From Christensenellaceae bacterium (GTDB taxonomy: Bacteria; Bacillota; Clostridia; Christensenellales; Aristaeellaceae), in contig JAAYRU010000038.1 of assembly GCA_012518615.1 (NCBI GenBank), positions 27,610 to 91,609 on the forward strand: DNA of 64,000 nt, given 5' to 3'. Position 1 is the first letter of the stretch, and every line of letters begins with the position of its first letter. This document shows positions 9,466-18,320 of the stretch, piece by piece. Below the pieces are notes generated by a model. That model saw only the letters and a program-made list of their open reading frames with translations. It searched no databases and was not told the origin of the DNA. A program made the translations under genes and the position numbers.

Positions 9466-10442
9466 ACAATGGTTTAAAACGCTTATTTAGCGTGGTTTTA
9501 TTTGCATGTGTGCTTTTTTGTGCGACATTTCAAGAGGTAAAAGCTGAAGAACTACCCTACGAGCAGGTGTATACACCCGAACAGAGAGATGCCATAAATG
9601 CTGCGCTTGAGGATGGAAGCAAGCTTCTACCCGTTGGAGAAGAGTTTCGCATAAAGGTAAAGCCGGATGACCTTTCTATAATAGAAGGGCTTGACGACAC
9701 ATGGAAAAACATACTGCTGCTTGGTACAGATACAGGGAACATTAAGCTTAACTATGGTAGGACGGATGCCATGCTTGTTCTAAGCGTAAATAAACGCACA
9801 GGGGAGCTAAAACTAACTAGCTTAGTTAGGGATATGTTTGTGAAAATACCTAACACTTCCATGCATAACCGCATAAATGCCGCCAATGCTTTTGGAGGGC
9901 CTCTGCTTGCGGTAAAAACCGTTAATGAAACATTAGGGCTTAATATAAAGTTATATGCGAGCATAAATTTTTCAGGCTTTAAAGATGTTGTTGATGCGCT
10001 TGGCGGGGTAGATATAGAAATTACAGACACCGAAGCTAGAATAATAGGCATAGAAAAGCTTGAAGGTGCACAAACGCTGTCGGGTGATGAAGCGCTTCAA
10101 TATGTACGCATACGCAAAATAGGCAGCAACTTCGGAAGGAATGAGCGTCAGCGTACATTTCTTGTGGCGCTGCTTAACAAGATAAAAAATAGCGATATAG
10201 ATACCGCTATTGAAGCCCTTATACTTTCCTTAAGTCATATGGCAACAAATATGTCCATAAATGATATTTTGCCCCTTGTGCCGCTGGTAATAGCCAATCA
10301 AAAGGATATGGCTATGTTAAGCCTACCTGCAAAGGGCGACTATGCTTTAGGCTCAACCAGCTGGGGTGCTAGCGTTGTGTATTTTAATAGGCAAAAAACT
10401 AAGGATACTTTTATGCGCTTTGTATATTTAAATGAGGATTAA
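9462..10442 (+). CDS. LytR-CpsA-Psr (LCP) family protein, apparently secreted
   Basis: LCP proteins transfer undecaprenyl-linked glycopolymers to peptidoglycan outside the cell. 326 residues. Core motifs are NILLLGTDTGN, YGRTDAMLVLSVN, LTSLVRDMFVKIP and, near the end of the domain, GRNERQRTFLVALL, with the conserved arginines that bind the lipid pyrophosphate. Most LCP proteins keep an N-terminal transmembrane anchor. Here the N-terminus looks like a cleavable signal peptide ending VKA-EE. The start overlaps the upstream stop (ATGA), so the pair is translationally coupled. Its TAA shares the palindrome TTAA with the TAA of convergent asnA. Confidence 0.9.
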   Translation: MNNGLKRLFSVVLFACVLFCATFQEVKAEELPYEQVYTPEQRDAINAALEDGSKLLPVGEEFRIKVKPDDLSIIEGLDDTWKNILLLGTDTGNIKLNYGRTDAMLVLSVNKRTGELKLTSLVRDMFVKIPNTSMHNRINAANAFGGPLLAVKTVNETLGLNIKLYASINFSGFKDVVDALGGVDIEITDTEARIIGIEKLEGAQTLSGDEALQYVRIRKIGSNFGRNERQRTFLVALLNKIKNSDIDTAIEALILSLSHMATNMSINDILPLVPLVIANQKDMAMLSLPAKGDYALGSTSWGASVVYFNRQKTKDTFMRFVYLNED

Positions 10443-11446
10443 AGCAGTCTAACGCCTGCGTTTCTGCATATATCTATCGTGCCCTCGTCCCAGCAGGAGG
10501 ACTGCACCTCGCCTATATGCGCCTTTTGTAGTAGCAGCATACATAGTCTGCTCTGTCCTATGCCTCCGCCTATGGTATAGGGGAGTTTTCCATCTGCCAG
10601 TGCCCTGTGGAAGGGGTATTCAAGCCTATGCTCACAATTTGAGAGTTTAAGCTGTTCTATCAAGCTCTCAGGAGATACCCGTATACCCATAGAGCTAAGT
10701 TCCATGGGCATTTGAAGCTCCTCGCTCCAGAAGAGTATATCGCCATTCAGCTGCCAGTCATCATAGTCGGGCGCGCGCATATCGTGGGGGTTGCCGCTTT
10801 TCAGTTTGCCGCCTATCTGCAAAATACAGGCGGTTTTATATTTTTTAACATATTCATATTCCCTCTCTTTTGGGGTTAAGGCGGGGTACATATCCTCAAG
10901 TTCTTGGCTTAGTATAAAGCTGGCTTCACGGCAGAGTACAGTATCTAGCCTTGAATATTTCCACTTAAGCATATCAAGTGTTGAGCAAATAGCAGTTACT
11001 ATTCTCTGCATTGTATCTTTAAGCGTTGCCATAGTGCGCATTTCGGGGGTTATTACCCTTTCCCAGTCCCACTGGTCAACATATATGGAGTGAATATTGT
11101 CAAGAACCTCATCGCGGCGTATAGCGTTCATATCCGTATACAGCCCCTCACCTACGGGGAAACCGTATTTGGCAAGCGCTAGACGCTTCCATTTGGCAAG
11201 AGAATGTACTACCTCCGCATTTTGGGGTAGGTGTTTCATATCAAAGCGTACGGGGCGTTCAACACCGCTCAAGTCATCGTTAAGACCGGAGTTCGTCGCC
11301 ACAAAAAGCGGGGCGGATACTCTCTTTAGGTTTAGCGCCTTGCAAAGCAGATACGCGAAATGTTCCTTAATTATTGCGATAGCTTCCTGTGTTTCATACA
11401 GGTTAAGCCTTGAAAAATAGTTTTCAGGTATAAAGCTTATGTTCAT
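10439..11446 (-). CDS. asnA: aspartate--ammonia ligase
   Basis: Ammonia-dependent asparagine synthetase (class II aaRS-like fold), cytoplasmic: aspartate + NH3 + ATP to asparagine. 335 residues, typical for AsnA. Visible segments are NSGLNDDLSGVERPVRFDM, VVHSLAKWKRLALAKYGF, YVDQWDWE, MELSSMGIRVSPE and GGGIGQSRLCMLLLQKAHIGEVQ, all standard for the family. It is the last gene of a seven-gene run of coupled envelope genes (ATGA overlap with the VanW gene upstream), an unusual setting. The stop overlaps the convergent LCP stop by 4 bases, leaving no room for an intergenic terminator. Confidence 0.96.
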   Translation of the reverse strand: MNISFIPENYFSRLNLYETQEAIAIIKEHFAYLLCKALNLKRVSAPLFVATNSGLNDDLSGVERPVRFDMKHLPQNAEVVHSLAKWKRLALAKYGFPVGEGLYTDMNAIRRDEVLDNIHSIYVDQWDWERVITPEMRTMATLKDTMQRIVTAICSTLDMLKWKYSRLDTVLCREASFILSQELEDMYPALTPKEREYEYVKKYKTACILQIGGKLKSGNPHDMRAPDYDDWQLNGDILFWSEELQMPMELSSMGIRVSPESLIEQLKLSNCEHRLEYPFHRALADGKLPYTIGGGIGQSRLCMLLLQKAHIGEVQSSCWDEGTIDICRNAGVRLL

Positions 11447-12480
11447 TCAGCCCTCCATATAGCTAAAGTTAGCGCCCCATCCTGTACAGTGCCTTCTATG
11501 CGTACTGGAAAGGGATAGTTGTTTGTGAAAATAAAGTTCTGTTTCTTGTTACCTACAGCGGCGTCGGCTCCGTGGGGTAAGTATGCTATACCCCTTGGTC
11601 CGTGCGGGCGTCTATGGTCTATATTTATGCCTGGCAATTGAAGCGTTACATTGTATAGCGTGCTTGAAATCTGGCATGTGCCACCGCCGTAGCCAAGCTT
11701 ACTTCCGCCGTCAACAAGTACTATCGCCGGGAAATATCCATTTCTAGCGTTATATGGGCCAAGGTCCCTATTGAAATCAAAATTACTTCTGGATTTTATG
11801 GTTATTTCTTCGAACTTATCGCAAGAAACTTCAAGGTTTTTAATGCGGCTTAGGTTATTTTCAGTAGTAGCTATATTATAAAATGATGTGTATGCCGCTA
11901 TTGGATAATCTAATGAAGGTTCTTCACTTAAATAATCTATTGGTACAATTTCGCTAAGCGCCCTTGTGTCAACATATCCGTACTGTTTTTTGAATATAAG
12001 CTTGCCATAGCCGTCCTCGAAGCCTATAAAAGCAAGCCTTGCGCCCTCATTTAGTGTAATAAGTTCGCTTCCATTGCTGCTCGGTCTATCAAGCACGGGT
12101 GTAGTTTCACTTACCCAGCCTATGTATGTGTTCTGTACGCCGGGGTAGTTAGGTATCTTATCTATTTGTAGGTTCTCAACTGTAAAATCATCAAGCTTAT
12201 CACGGTTTATATAGCCTATTATAGCGCCTTCCCTGCCTACAAGTAGGCGAGATGGGGAAACAGCATATATATCAACCCTTTTGCCTGCGCCTAAATAGAA
12301 AATTCTGTTCTGTAGCTCCACATCTGAGAATATAGGGCTTTCGTATCTAAGCAGCGCAGTGTATAAGGGCTGTTTGCCGGCATACTCATCAAAAAGCGGA
12401 GCTGTATACAGTTCTTCCGCTGGGGTTGGCAAGGTAAATAGAGATATTATTATAGCTAAAAATAAAGTTGTTTTTCTCAT
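11443..12480 (-). CDS. exported VanW-domain protein with SH3-like repeats (paralogue 2)
   Basis: 345 residues. Signal peptide at residues 1-20 (hydrophobic, ending TPAEE). Two SH3b-like segments follow, each with a pattern such as GAIIGYIN and KQYGYVDTRALSEI. The C-terminal VanW domain (about 200-340) has YNIATTENNLSRIKN, GPYNARNGYF, GGGTCQISSTLYNV, RRPHGPRGIAYLPHGADAAV and NNYPFPVRIEG. VanW function is unknown; the domain occurs beside vancomycin-resistance genes and in wall-associated proteins such as YoaR. It is a tandem paralogue of the gene upstream (ATGA overlap). Probably acts at the cell wall. Confidence 0.85.
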   Translation of the reverse strand: MRKTTLFLAIIISLFTLPTPAEELYTAPLFDEYAGKQPLYTALLRYESPIFSDVELQNRIFYLGAGKRVDIYAVSPSRLLVGREGAIIGYINRDKLDDFTVENLQIDKIPNYPGVQNTYIGWVSETTPVLDRPSSNGSELITLNEGARLAFIGFEDGYGKLIFKKQYGYVDTRALSEIVPIDYLSEEPSLDYPIAAYTSFYNIATTENNLSRIKNLEVSCDKFEEITIKSRSNFDFNRDLGPYNARNGYFPAIVLVDGGSKLGYGGGTCQISSTLYNVTLQLPGINIDHRRPHGPRGIAYLPHGADAAVGNKKQNFIFTNNYPFPVRIEGTVQDGALTLAIWRAE

Positions 12481-13475
12481 GCTTTATATATTGCCACAAA
12501 GAGAGAGCCGTCCTGTACATGCGCGCTTATGCGAACAGCGAAGGAATAGTCGTTCCTAAATACAAAATTAAGTCCGCCTGAAGTAGCGTCAACCCCATGG
12601 GGTATGTAGCTTACCCCGCCAGGTCCATGCGGGGCGCGTACAAGCACTGTAAGCCCTGTGAGTTGCAGCACCACATTATACAGCGTTGAAGATATTTGGC
12701 AGGAGCCACCGCCCGTTGCCGTGCCCCATCCGCCATCCTTTAGCGCGCCCGCTTCAAGGTAGCCGTTACCGGCAGTAAAGGGTCCCACTTCTCCGTTAAA
12801 ATCTAGGCTTTGCCCGGGTGCAAGTGTTTTTGACATCTTAGATGAGCCAAGCTTAAGATTGCTTATGCGGTTGGGGTTTAGACCCTCTTCCGATATATTA
12901 TAAAAGGAGTTGTATACAGCTATTGGGGTATTCGCATCGCCAAGGCTTACATCCGGCGCTACTCTGCCAAGTTCAGCGAGATACCTAGTATCTATATAAC
13001 CCCACTGTCGTCTATATATAAAGTATGCCCAGCCGTCTATTACATCTATTATACCAACCTTAGCGCCGGAGTGTAGCGTTATTAGCGTTTCAGAGTTAGA
13101 ATCAGCTGCGGCTTTTACAGGCGTATCCTGCCACATAGTGGCGTAATATCTATGGAAAAACACTCCATATGGAGGGGTTGTGGCAGGGTTTAAGGGTTTT
13201 ACATCCTCTATCCTGCCCCTTAGTATATAACCTATTGAATTGCCATGTAATATGCCTACATAGTTTGGTAGTACACTTATTATCTGTATGGGTGTGCCAG
13301 GCTTAAAGCTGTCAAGCACCTTTGAGTTTTTATCAGGCGCCACATAGGTGTTTGTGTAGCCATCATAATATGTAGTGGTTCTACCGGTGTATAATACATT
13401 GTACTGTGCATATGAAGGCATTATAGCGAGCATTGCACATATGGCAAGCGTTAAAGCGATAATGCGTTTAGTCAT
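12477..13475 (-). CDS. exported VanW-domain protein with SH3-like repeats (paralogue 1)
   Basis: 332 residues from the ATG at 13475, preceded by GGAGGAAAG; the frame runs further upstream but lacks a ribosome site there. Signal peptide MTKRIIALTLAICAMLA ending PSYAQ. Two SH3b-like segments (for example NSIGYILRGRIED and RRQWGYIDTRYLAELG) precede a VanW domain with YNSFYNISEEGLNPNRISN, GGGSCQISSTLYNVVLQL and APHGPGGVSYIPHGVDATSG. Architecture matches the downstream paralogue throughout, so the pair arose by tandem duplication. The start overlaps the DUF896 stop by 8 bases. Confidence 0.85.
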   Translation of the reverse strand: MTKRIIALTLAICAMLAIMPSYAQYNVLYTGRTTTYYDGYTNTYVAPDKNSKVLDSFKPGTPIQIISVLPNYVGILHGNSIGYILRGRIEDVKPLNPATTPPYGVFFHRYYATMWQDTPVKAAADSNSETLITLHSGAKVGIIDVIDGWAYFIYRRQWGYIDTRYLAELGRVAPDVSLGDANTPIAVYNSFYNISEEGLNPNRISNLKLGSSKMSKTLAPGQSLDFNGEVGPFTAGNGYLEAGALKDGGWGTATGGGSCQISSTLYNVVLQLTGLTVLVRAPHGPGGVSYIPHGVDATSGGLNFVFRNDYSFAVRISAHVQDGSLFVAIYKA

Positions 13476-13695
13476 TTTCTTTCCTCCTTGAGTCTGCCTT
13501 TTGGGCGAGTTTCTCACGACTCCCATCTTCACGCAAAATATAAGTATTGTCAAGCTGAGATTTTAAATTTTCTCTGAATGCTTTTATATATTCAGCCCTT
13601 AGTGTTGCCTGAAGCTCTTTTTCCTCAGGTGTTAAAGTACCTTCCTTTTGCTTTTTATAGAGTTCATTTATTTTTGCTATCTTTTCTTTATTCAT
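13468..13695 (-). CDS. DUF896 family small protein (YnzC-like)
   Basis: 75 residues. The family signature is an N-terminal helical hairpin: KIAKINELYKKQKEGTLTPE followed by EKELQATLRAEYIKAFRENL. The family is common in Bacillota; B. subtilis YnzC lies in an SOS operon, but molecular function is unknown. Here it is embedded in the envelope operon, overlapping the gene on each side by 8 bases, so its context is not DNA repair. Confidence 0.88.
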   Translation of the reverse strand: MNKEKIAKINELYKKQKEGTLTPEEKELQATLRAEYIKAFRENLKSQLDNTYILREDGSREKLAQKADSRRKEND

Positions 13696-14617
13696 GCGTT
13701 TTCTCCCTGAGTGATAGCGCTATGCCGCTTGGCAGCGCAAGCAGGGCAATATAGCCAATGTACAGCAGCCATTTCTGTATTTCCGAGCGGTCTATAAGAA
13801 ATTCTATACCTATTGCTCCAAAAACCGCAACAGGAAGTAAAAACAGATTAATTTTAGCCCTTTTGCTCATAGGTTTTTTTCTAAGGGAAAGTATAAGAAG
13901 AGCAATCCCCCAAAGTACGCTTGAAAGCACCTGCTGCAGCCCTACAAAGGAAAATCGCATATGTCCATCGTAGCGCAGGCTTTCAAATATTACTTGAGTT
14001 GCACCAAATAGTATCATCCAGCTTAAAAACACATCGCCTTTTTTATATTTATTAAGCCAAGCGTATAGTAATACGCATAGTACGCAGGCACAAACAGCCT
14101 CAAGCAGCCATGTTTTAAGGTAGGCATCATATTCTCCAACATGAACTAAAAAGCCTCCCTCAAGTACGCCCGTTACAAGCGGGCGGCTTATGCCAAGCTG
14201 CGTGTAGCTTTCACCAAGCCTTGCGAATAATATAAACGCCATAAGGGGAGAGGTAATAGCGTCAAGCAATTTATGCGTGTTTTCGCCTAATGCTTTGGCA
14301 GATAATAATGCCGCAAATATCATAGCTATTATTACCCCATACATAGACATGCCGCCAGTGCTTAGCCTAAATATATTTTTAAGTGTAAGCACAGCTCTAA
14401 AATTGCTGTCCGTAAGGCAGTAAAGTAGGCGGGATAGCAATACTCCAAGCGGCAAACTTAAGCATATAGCAAGGAGCAAAACGCCTTTTTTAAGTGATAC
14501 CTTACGCTCTACAAAATATGCAAGGGCTATCGCAAATAATACACCCAGCGATAAAAAGCTGCCGTATGTGTAGAGTTTTATTCCTAATATATCTATAGTT
14601 GCAAGCGTTGTTCGCAA
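13688..14617 (-). CDS. divergent prolipoprotein diacylglyceryl transferase-like membrane protein
   Basis: 309 residues with about seven to eight membrane segments. The N-terminus (GIKLYTYGSFLSLGVLFAIA) and the C-terminal part (ESLRYDGHMRFSFVGLQQVLS) match the Lgt layout. Lgt moves diacylglycerol from phosphatidylglycerol to the lipobox cysteine. The family signature, normally GRxGNF or GRxGCF followed by the G-containing loop, reads ARLGESYTQLGISRP here: the arginine is kept, but the following N/C is E and the spacing differs. No lipobox protein is encoded in this window. It could be a true but diverged Lgt or a repurposed member of the fold. Confidence 0.7.
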   Translation of the reverse strand: MRTTLATIDILGIKLYTYGSFLSLGVLFAIALAYFVERKVSLKKGVLLLAICLSLPLGVLLSRLLYCLTDSNFRAVLTLKNIFRLSTGGMSMYGVIIAMIFAALLSAKALGENTHKLLDAITSPLMAFILFARLGESYTQLGISRPLVTGVLEGGFLVHVGEYDAYLKTWLLEAVCACVLCVLLYAWLNKYKKGDVFLSWMILFGATQVIFESLRYDGHMRFSFVGLQQVLSSVLWGIALLILSLRKKPMSKRAKINLFLLPVAVFGAIGIEFLIDRSEIQKWLLYIGYIALLALPSGIALSLREKTHE

Positions 14618-15607
14618 TTAATTGCCCTCATTTTCTACTAGGCTTGCGAAATATATCATATCGCTCTGAGCGCGCTCATTGCTGCGGCTTCTGTTTTGGA
14701 AATATCCGCCGTTATACACTATGGTTGCGGAGTTGCCGCCATCAAAGTTGAACGCCTGTTTACAGCCTAAATTGAACATAAAATCCGCAAGCTCCTGCTG
14801 GGTAGCGCCGTCAGAATTATCCCTACGCCCCTCTGCATGCACTATTACATATTTTAGTGAGTCAAGTTGTCCAAGAGCTAGGCGCGGTTCCCTGCCATCT
14901 GGGTTATAGCCATATTTTTCGGGTATGGCTTGCAGCTGCTCATCCTTTACAAGCGCAGGGCCGAATGTGAATGCGTTTATTATTGTATGTCCCGCGTTTT
15001 CAAAGGCTTCAAGCTGCTCAGTTTTATCTTCGCCTGTAAGTATATGAAAATCCCCATTTTCGTCTATTATAAGGGTATCCTTAAGGCGGTTAAACTTGTT
15101 GCGTGCCTTTTCTCCCATGCGGTACTCAAAAGAAGTCTTTTTTGGGTCGTTTGCCATGTAGTTGGCGTTGCAGGCAATAACCGCATTGTATTTTTCCGCC
15201 ATGGAGGATATAAGCGCAACGCGGCTTGAGCGCAAATCCCCCGCTGTTGCGGTTCTAAGCTGAGTAGGGCTTGCTACCTGAATATAGGCTATGCGCCATA
15301 CTACGCCATCTTCTTCGCGCGTTTCAAGGGTAAGCCTTATACTGGGGTCTGAATAACCTTCATCTGTAAAATTTTCTTGTATCGGCTTTTTGCCCGGGGA
15401 AAAATCTATAGGAAGGGGTTTTAGCAGCTCCTCCGCATTTGCACTGGGTATAAGCCAAGAAAGCAAATTATCTTCCTGTTTCCATATTTCATCCTCAAGC
15501 TTGTATCTTTCTTCATCAAGCAGAGCTCCCGAGGGTATAATAAATGAAAGCGTTAGCGCCATAACTATGCTTAGTATAAGCAGCGCCATGTATGTTTTTT
15601 TAGACAT
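14618..15607 (-). CDS. exported phosphodiester glycosidase (NAGPA) domain protein
   Basis: 329 residues. An N-terminal hydrophobic segment (about 7-30) is a signal peptide or anchor. The NAGPA-type domain (about 85-325) shows ACNANYMAND, FGPALVKD, EPRLALGQLD, YVIVHAEGR and the signature FNFDGGNSATIVYNGG. The family is named after the enzyme that uncovers N-acetylglucosamine-1-phosphodiesters; bacterial members act on surface glycans. It overlaps the upstream GT2-GtrA gene by 8 bases and abuts the Lgt-like gene. Substrate is not predictable from sequence. Confidence 0.85.
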   Translation of the reverse strand: MSKKTYMALLILSIVMALTLSFIIPSGALLDEERYKLEDEIWKQEDNLLSWLIPSANAEELLKPLPIDFSPGKKPIQENFTDEGYSDPSIRLTLETREEDGVVWRIAYIQVASPTQLRTATAGDLRSSRVALISSMAEKYNAVIACNANYMANDPKKTSFEYRMGEKARNKFNRLKDTLIIDENGDFHILTGEDKTEQLEAFENAGHTIINAFTFGPALVKDEQLQAIPEKYGYNPDGREPRLALGQLDSLKYVIVHAEGRRDNSDGATQQELADFMFNLGCKQAFNFDGGNSATIVYNGGYFQNRSRSNERAQSDMIYFASLVENEGN

Positions 15608-16721
15608 TTTTTTCTCCTTGTTTTTTATGTGGGAACACCCATGCTTTCTGTACGCGGTAGTTTACAAAGTATAGCAGGGTATCAACCACGATTTTTATTA
15701 TAGATTTATCTATGTTAAGCATCCTGTATATAAGGTCGGTACTTATAGCGCTTGTTGCAAGCGATAGAACACATAGCGTTAGGTACCTTGGGAACGCGCC
15801 ATCCTTACTGCCCTTATTGAACACAAAGTTTTTGTTTAGAGTAAAGTTTGCTATTGATGAAATAATCCTAGCAACTGCAGCAGCAGTATATGTATGTAAT
15901 GTGGCTTGCCTTCCGCCAAGTGCGCCTGCCAAGAGAGCGTCAAGCAGCCACCTGTCAAGAAGGGTGAATGCGGATATATCCACCAAGAAGCTCATAAGGC
16001 TAGAAAAAATATACTTGAAGAAGTTGCCGAACAGGTGCCTATATATGCGTATAGAGTCCTTAACAGGGTTGAAATGGCTGCTCTTGTTATCTTCTATATA
16101 TATGGTTTTTATTTCAACCACGCTGAAGGGTATTTTACGCATAGCGCATTCTGTTAGCATGTTCATCTCGTATTCAAACCTATCGCCCTCAATGTCTTTT
16201 ACAACAGGTATAAGTTGTCTGCTTATACCCCTTAAGCCCGTTTGAGTGTCCGGAAGATAGTTACCATAAAGCAACGAAAAAAAGAATGTGGTAAGTTCAT
16301 TACCTATGCGGCTTCTAAGTGGTGTATTGCCAAGCCTAAAGTTACGGGAACCCAATACTAAACTATCAGGCTTTTCAAGCATTTTATTAGCTACAGCTAT
16401 AACGCCTTCGCTTGTGTGTTGACCGTCAGAATCTGCGGTTATTATGCCGGGGCTATCAGGATAGTTTTCAAGGAAGTACTCCATGCCGTATTTAAGCGCA
16501 TGGCCTTTGCCTTTGTTTTTATGGTAACCTATTACAGTGCAGTTATCATATTGCGCTATGGTTTTAAATATATCTTGATATATATCATCATCGCCCGAGC
16601 CATCATCAACGATAAGTATATGCTTAAATCCATTTTCCGTTAGCGACTTTACATATGCTATAAGCTTATCATCCGGATGCAGCGAAGGTATAAGCACCAC
16701 GCAGCTTAGCACATCGGGCAA
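15600..16721 (-). CDS. bifunctional GT2 glycosyltransferase / GtrA-like membrane protein
   Basis: 373 residues. Residues 1-230 form a GT2 domain with IVDDGSGDDD, GKGHALKYG, TADSDGQHTSEGV (the metal-binding DxD) and a C-terminal NPVKDSIRIYRHL, resembling polyprenyl-phosphate sugar transferases. Residues about 235-365 hold four membrane segments of the GtrA type, thought to move lipid-linked sugars. Start is a TTG at 16721 about 8 nt after GGAGG. First gene of the seven-gene envelope operon; it likely supplies a lipid-linked sugar used outside the membrane. Confidence 0.88.
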   Translation of the reverse strand: MPDVLSCVVLIPSLHPDDKLIAYVKSLTENGFKHILIVDDGSGDDDIYQDIFKTIAQYDNCTVIGYHKNKGKGHALKYGMEYFLENYPDSPGIITADSDGQHTSEGVIAVANKMLEKPDSLVLGSRNFRLGNTPLRSRIGNELTTFFFSLLYGNYLPDTQTGLRGISRQLIPVVKDIEGDRFEYEMNMLTECAMRKIPFSVVEIKTIYIEDNKSSHFNPVKDSIRIYRHLFGNFFKYIFSSLMSFLVDISAFTLLDRWLLDALLAGALGGRQATLHTYTAAAVARIISSIANFTLNKNFVFNKGSKDGAFPRYLTLCVLSLATSAISTDLIYRMLNIDKSIIKIVVDTLLYFVNYRVQKAWVFPHKKQGEKNV

Positions 16722-16752
16722 AACAACACCTCCTTACATGATTATCCCCCAT

Positions 16753-16781
16753 ATTGTACCCTTAAAACATCCGTTTGTAAA
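16753..16781 (-). promoter_or_regulatory. promoter of the seven-gene envelope operon
   Basis: Reverse strand: TTTACA (16776-16781), 17-base spacer, TACAAT (16753-16758), about 30 bases before the TTG start. It is divergent from the metK promoter. Confidence 0.65.
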
Positions 16782-16811
16782 ACTTTGGAAATAGATTTTA
16801 CAAAAGGTTGA

Positions 16812-16852
16812 GCTTAAGCATTGTTAGCCTATATTTAGCAATCGACTTAAGC
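16812..16852. repeat. interrupted inverted repeat between divergent promoters
   Basis: GCTTAAG (16812-16818) with ATTG (16820-16823) pairs with CAAT (16839-16842) and CTTAAGC (16846-16852) around a 15-base centre. No T-run follows. It lies between the envelope-operon and metK promoters and could be an operator. No known family assigned. Confidence 0.45.
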
Positions 16853-16872
16853 AAGAAAGGCAAAAATAGCCA

Positions 16873-16901
16873 TTGAAAAAACACACAAAGTGTTGTACTA
16901 T
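16873..16901 (+). promoter_or_regulatory. promoter of the metK riboswitch transcript
   Basis: TTGAAA (16873-16878), 17-base spacer, TACTAT (16896-16901). The predicted start is about 10 bases before the SAM aptamer. Confidence 0.65.
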
Positions 16902-16918
16902 ATAGTTAATTGAATATG

Positions 16919-17051
16919 ACTTATCAAGAGTGGGGGAGGGACTGGCCCTGTGAACCCCGGCAACCGGCATATGCAAGGTGCTAATTCCAGCAGCTAAGGC
17001 TGACAGATAAGTGTTATGTGGCTTATCTGTGCGGGTAAGTCATTTTCTTTA
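16919..17051 (+). promoter_or_regulatory. SAM-I (S-box) riboswitch before metK
   Basis: Aptamer 16919-17012: P1 is ACTTATC (16919-16925) with GATAAGT (17006-17012), and the S-box core AAGAGTGGGGGAGGGACTGG is followed by CCCGGCAACC and GGTGCTAATTCC. The expression platform is legible. CTTATC (17022-17027) can pair either with the P1 3' strand (antiterminator) or with GGTAAG (17034-17039) to make a terminator ahead of a T-rich stretch. SAM binding should therefore switch metK off. Confidence 0.95.
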
Positions 17052-17072
17052 TATAGAAAGGAAGTAATATAA

Positions 17073-18245
17073 TTGAAACGACAGTACACATCAGAATCAG
17101 TAACGCAGGGGCATCCGGATAAACTTTGCGACCAGATATCCGATACCGTGCTTGACGCAATACTAAGCGAAGACCCTATGGCAAGAGTCGCCTGCGAAAC
17201 CTGCGCCACAACTGGGCTTATACTTGTAATGGGGGAAATAAGCACAACTACCTATGTACCCGTAGCGGAGCTTGCAAGAAAGGTAGTGCTTGATATAGGC
17301 TATGATGATTCCTCACTCGGTTTTGACGGTAATTCCTGCGCCGTGCTAACAGTTATAAATGAGCAATCCCAAGATATAGCTGCCGGGGTTAGCAGAGCTA
17401 GCGAAACTAGGGATAATATAGCTGCAGAGCAAAAGACGGGCGCGGGGGACCAAGGTATGATGTTCGGTTTTGCCTGTGATGAAACCGAAGAATACATGCC
17501 CCTGCCGCTAGTGCTTACGCATAAGATGGCAAAACAAATGGACGAAGTTAGAAAGAGTGGAAAAAGAGAGTGGATGCGCCCTGATGGCAAGGCGCAGCTT
17601 ACAGTAAGCTATGATGGTTTTACGCCCGTAAGTTTAGATGCTGTTGTGCTATCAACCCAGCATGATGACATGGTGAGCCAAAAGGAAATTAAAAATGCCA
17701 TGATGGAAGATGTAATACGACCCATATTGCCAAGCAAGCTTTTAAACGCATCAACTAAATACTATATAAACCCAAGCGGCAGGTTTGTTATAGGCGGTCC
17801 TGCCGGGGATAGTGGGCTTACGGGGCGCAAAATTATAGTGGATACATACGGCGGTTTTGCACCGCATGGCGGCGGTTGCTTTAGCGGCAAGGATCCTACA
17901 AAGGTTGATAGGTCTGCCGCATACGCCTGCCGTCATATAGCTAAAAATGTAGTCGCCGCAGGGCTTGCGAGCCGCTGCCAAGTTGCAATAGCCTATGCGA
18001 TAGGCGTAGCGCAGCCTGTTAGCTATGCCATTGAAACTTTCGGAACAGGTAAGGTAGACGAAGAAAAGCTTGCAAATTATATTAGAGATAATATAGATTT
18101 AAGCCCGGACGGCATAATAGAGCGCTTTAAGCTAAGAAGACCCATATATAGGCAAACCGCTACATACGGGCATTTTGGCAGGAATGACCTTGACTTACCT
18201 TGGGAGAAGCTAGATTTGGTGGAGCAGCTCAAAAGGCTTAAATAA
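17073..18245 (+). CDS. metK: S-adenosylmethionine synthase
   Basis: Makes SAM from methionine and ATP, cytoplasmic. 390 residues. Start TTG 17073 after AAAGGAAG. Signature elements are [16 protein letters not shown] (ATP site), [16 protein letters not shown] and [19 protein letters not shown]. Single-gene unit controlled by the SAM riboswitch and closed by a terminator at 18257-18288. Confidence 0.98.
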   Translation: MKRQYTSESVTQGHPDKLCDQISDTVLDAILSEDPMARVACETCATTGLILVMGEISTTTYVPVAELARKVVLDIGYDDSSLGFDGNSCAVLTVINEQSQDIAAGVSRASETRDNIAAEQKTGAGDQGMMFGFACDETEEYMPLPLVLTHKMAKQMDEVRKSGKREWMRPDGKAQLTVSYDGFTPVSLDAVVLSTQHDDMVSQKEIKNAMMEDVIRPILPSKLLNASTKYYINPSGRFVIGGPAGDSGLTGRKIIVDTYGGFAPHGGGCFSGKDPTKVDRSAAYACRHIAKNVVAAGLASRCQVAIAYAIGVAQPVSYAIETFGTGKVDEEKLANYIRDNIDLSPDGIIERFKLRRPIYRQTATYGHFGRNDLDLPWEKLDLVEQLKRLK

Positions 18246-18256
18246 TAAGCGGCACT

Positions 18257-18288
18257 AAAAAAGCCCGGGCGTAAGCTCGAGCTTTTTT
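18257..18288. terminator. bidirectional terminator between metK and livF
   Basis: AAAAAAGC-CCGGGC, GTAA loop, GCTCGA-GCTTTTTT: about ten pairs with one mismatch, A-run on one side and T-run on the other, so it can serve both converging genes. Confidence 0.8.
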
Positions 18289-18320
18289 ATTACTTTGATA
18301 ATTTTTTCAACATCGAAATT

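Noticed and set aside
13468..13695. SOS-regulation of the DUF896 gene
   Set aside because: No LexA-type palindrome is visible upstream, and the gene is internal to an operon.
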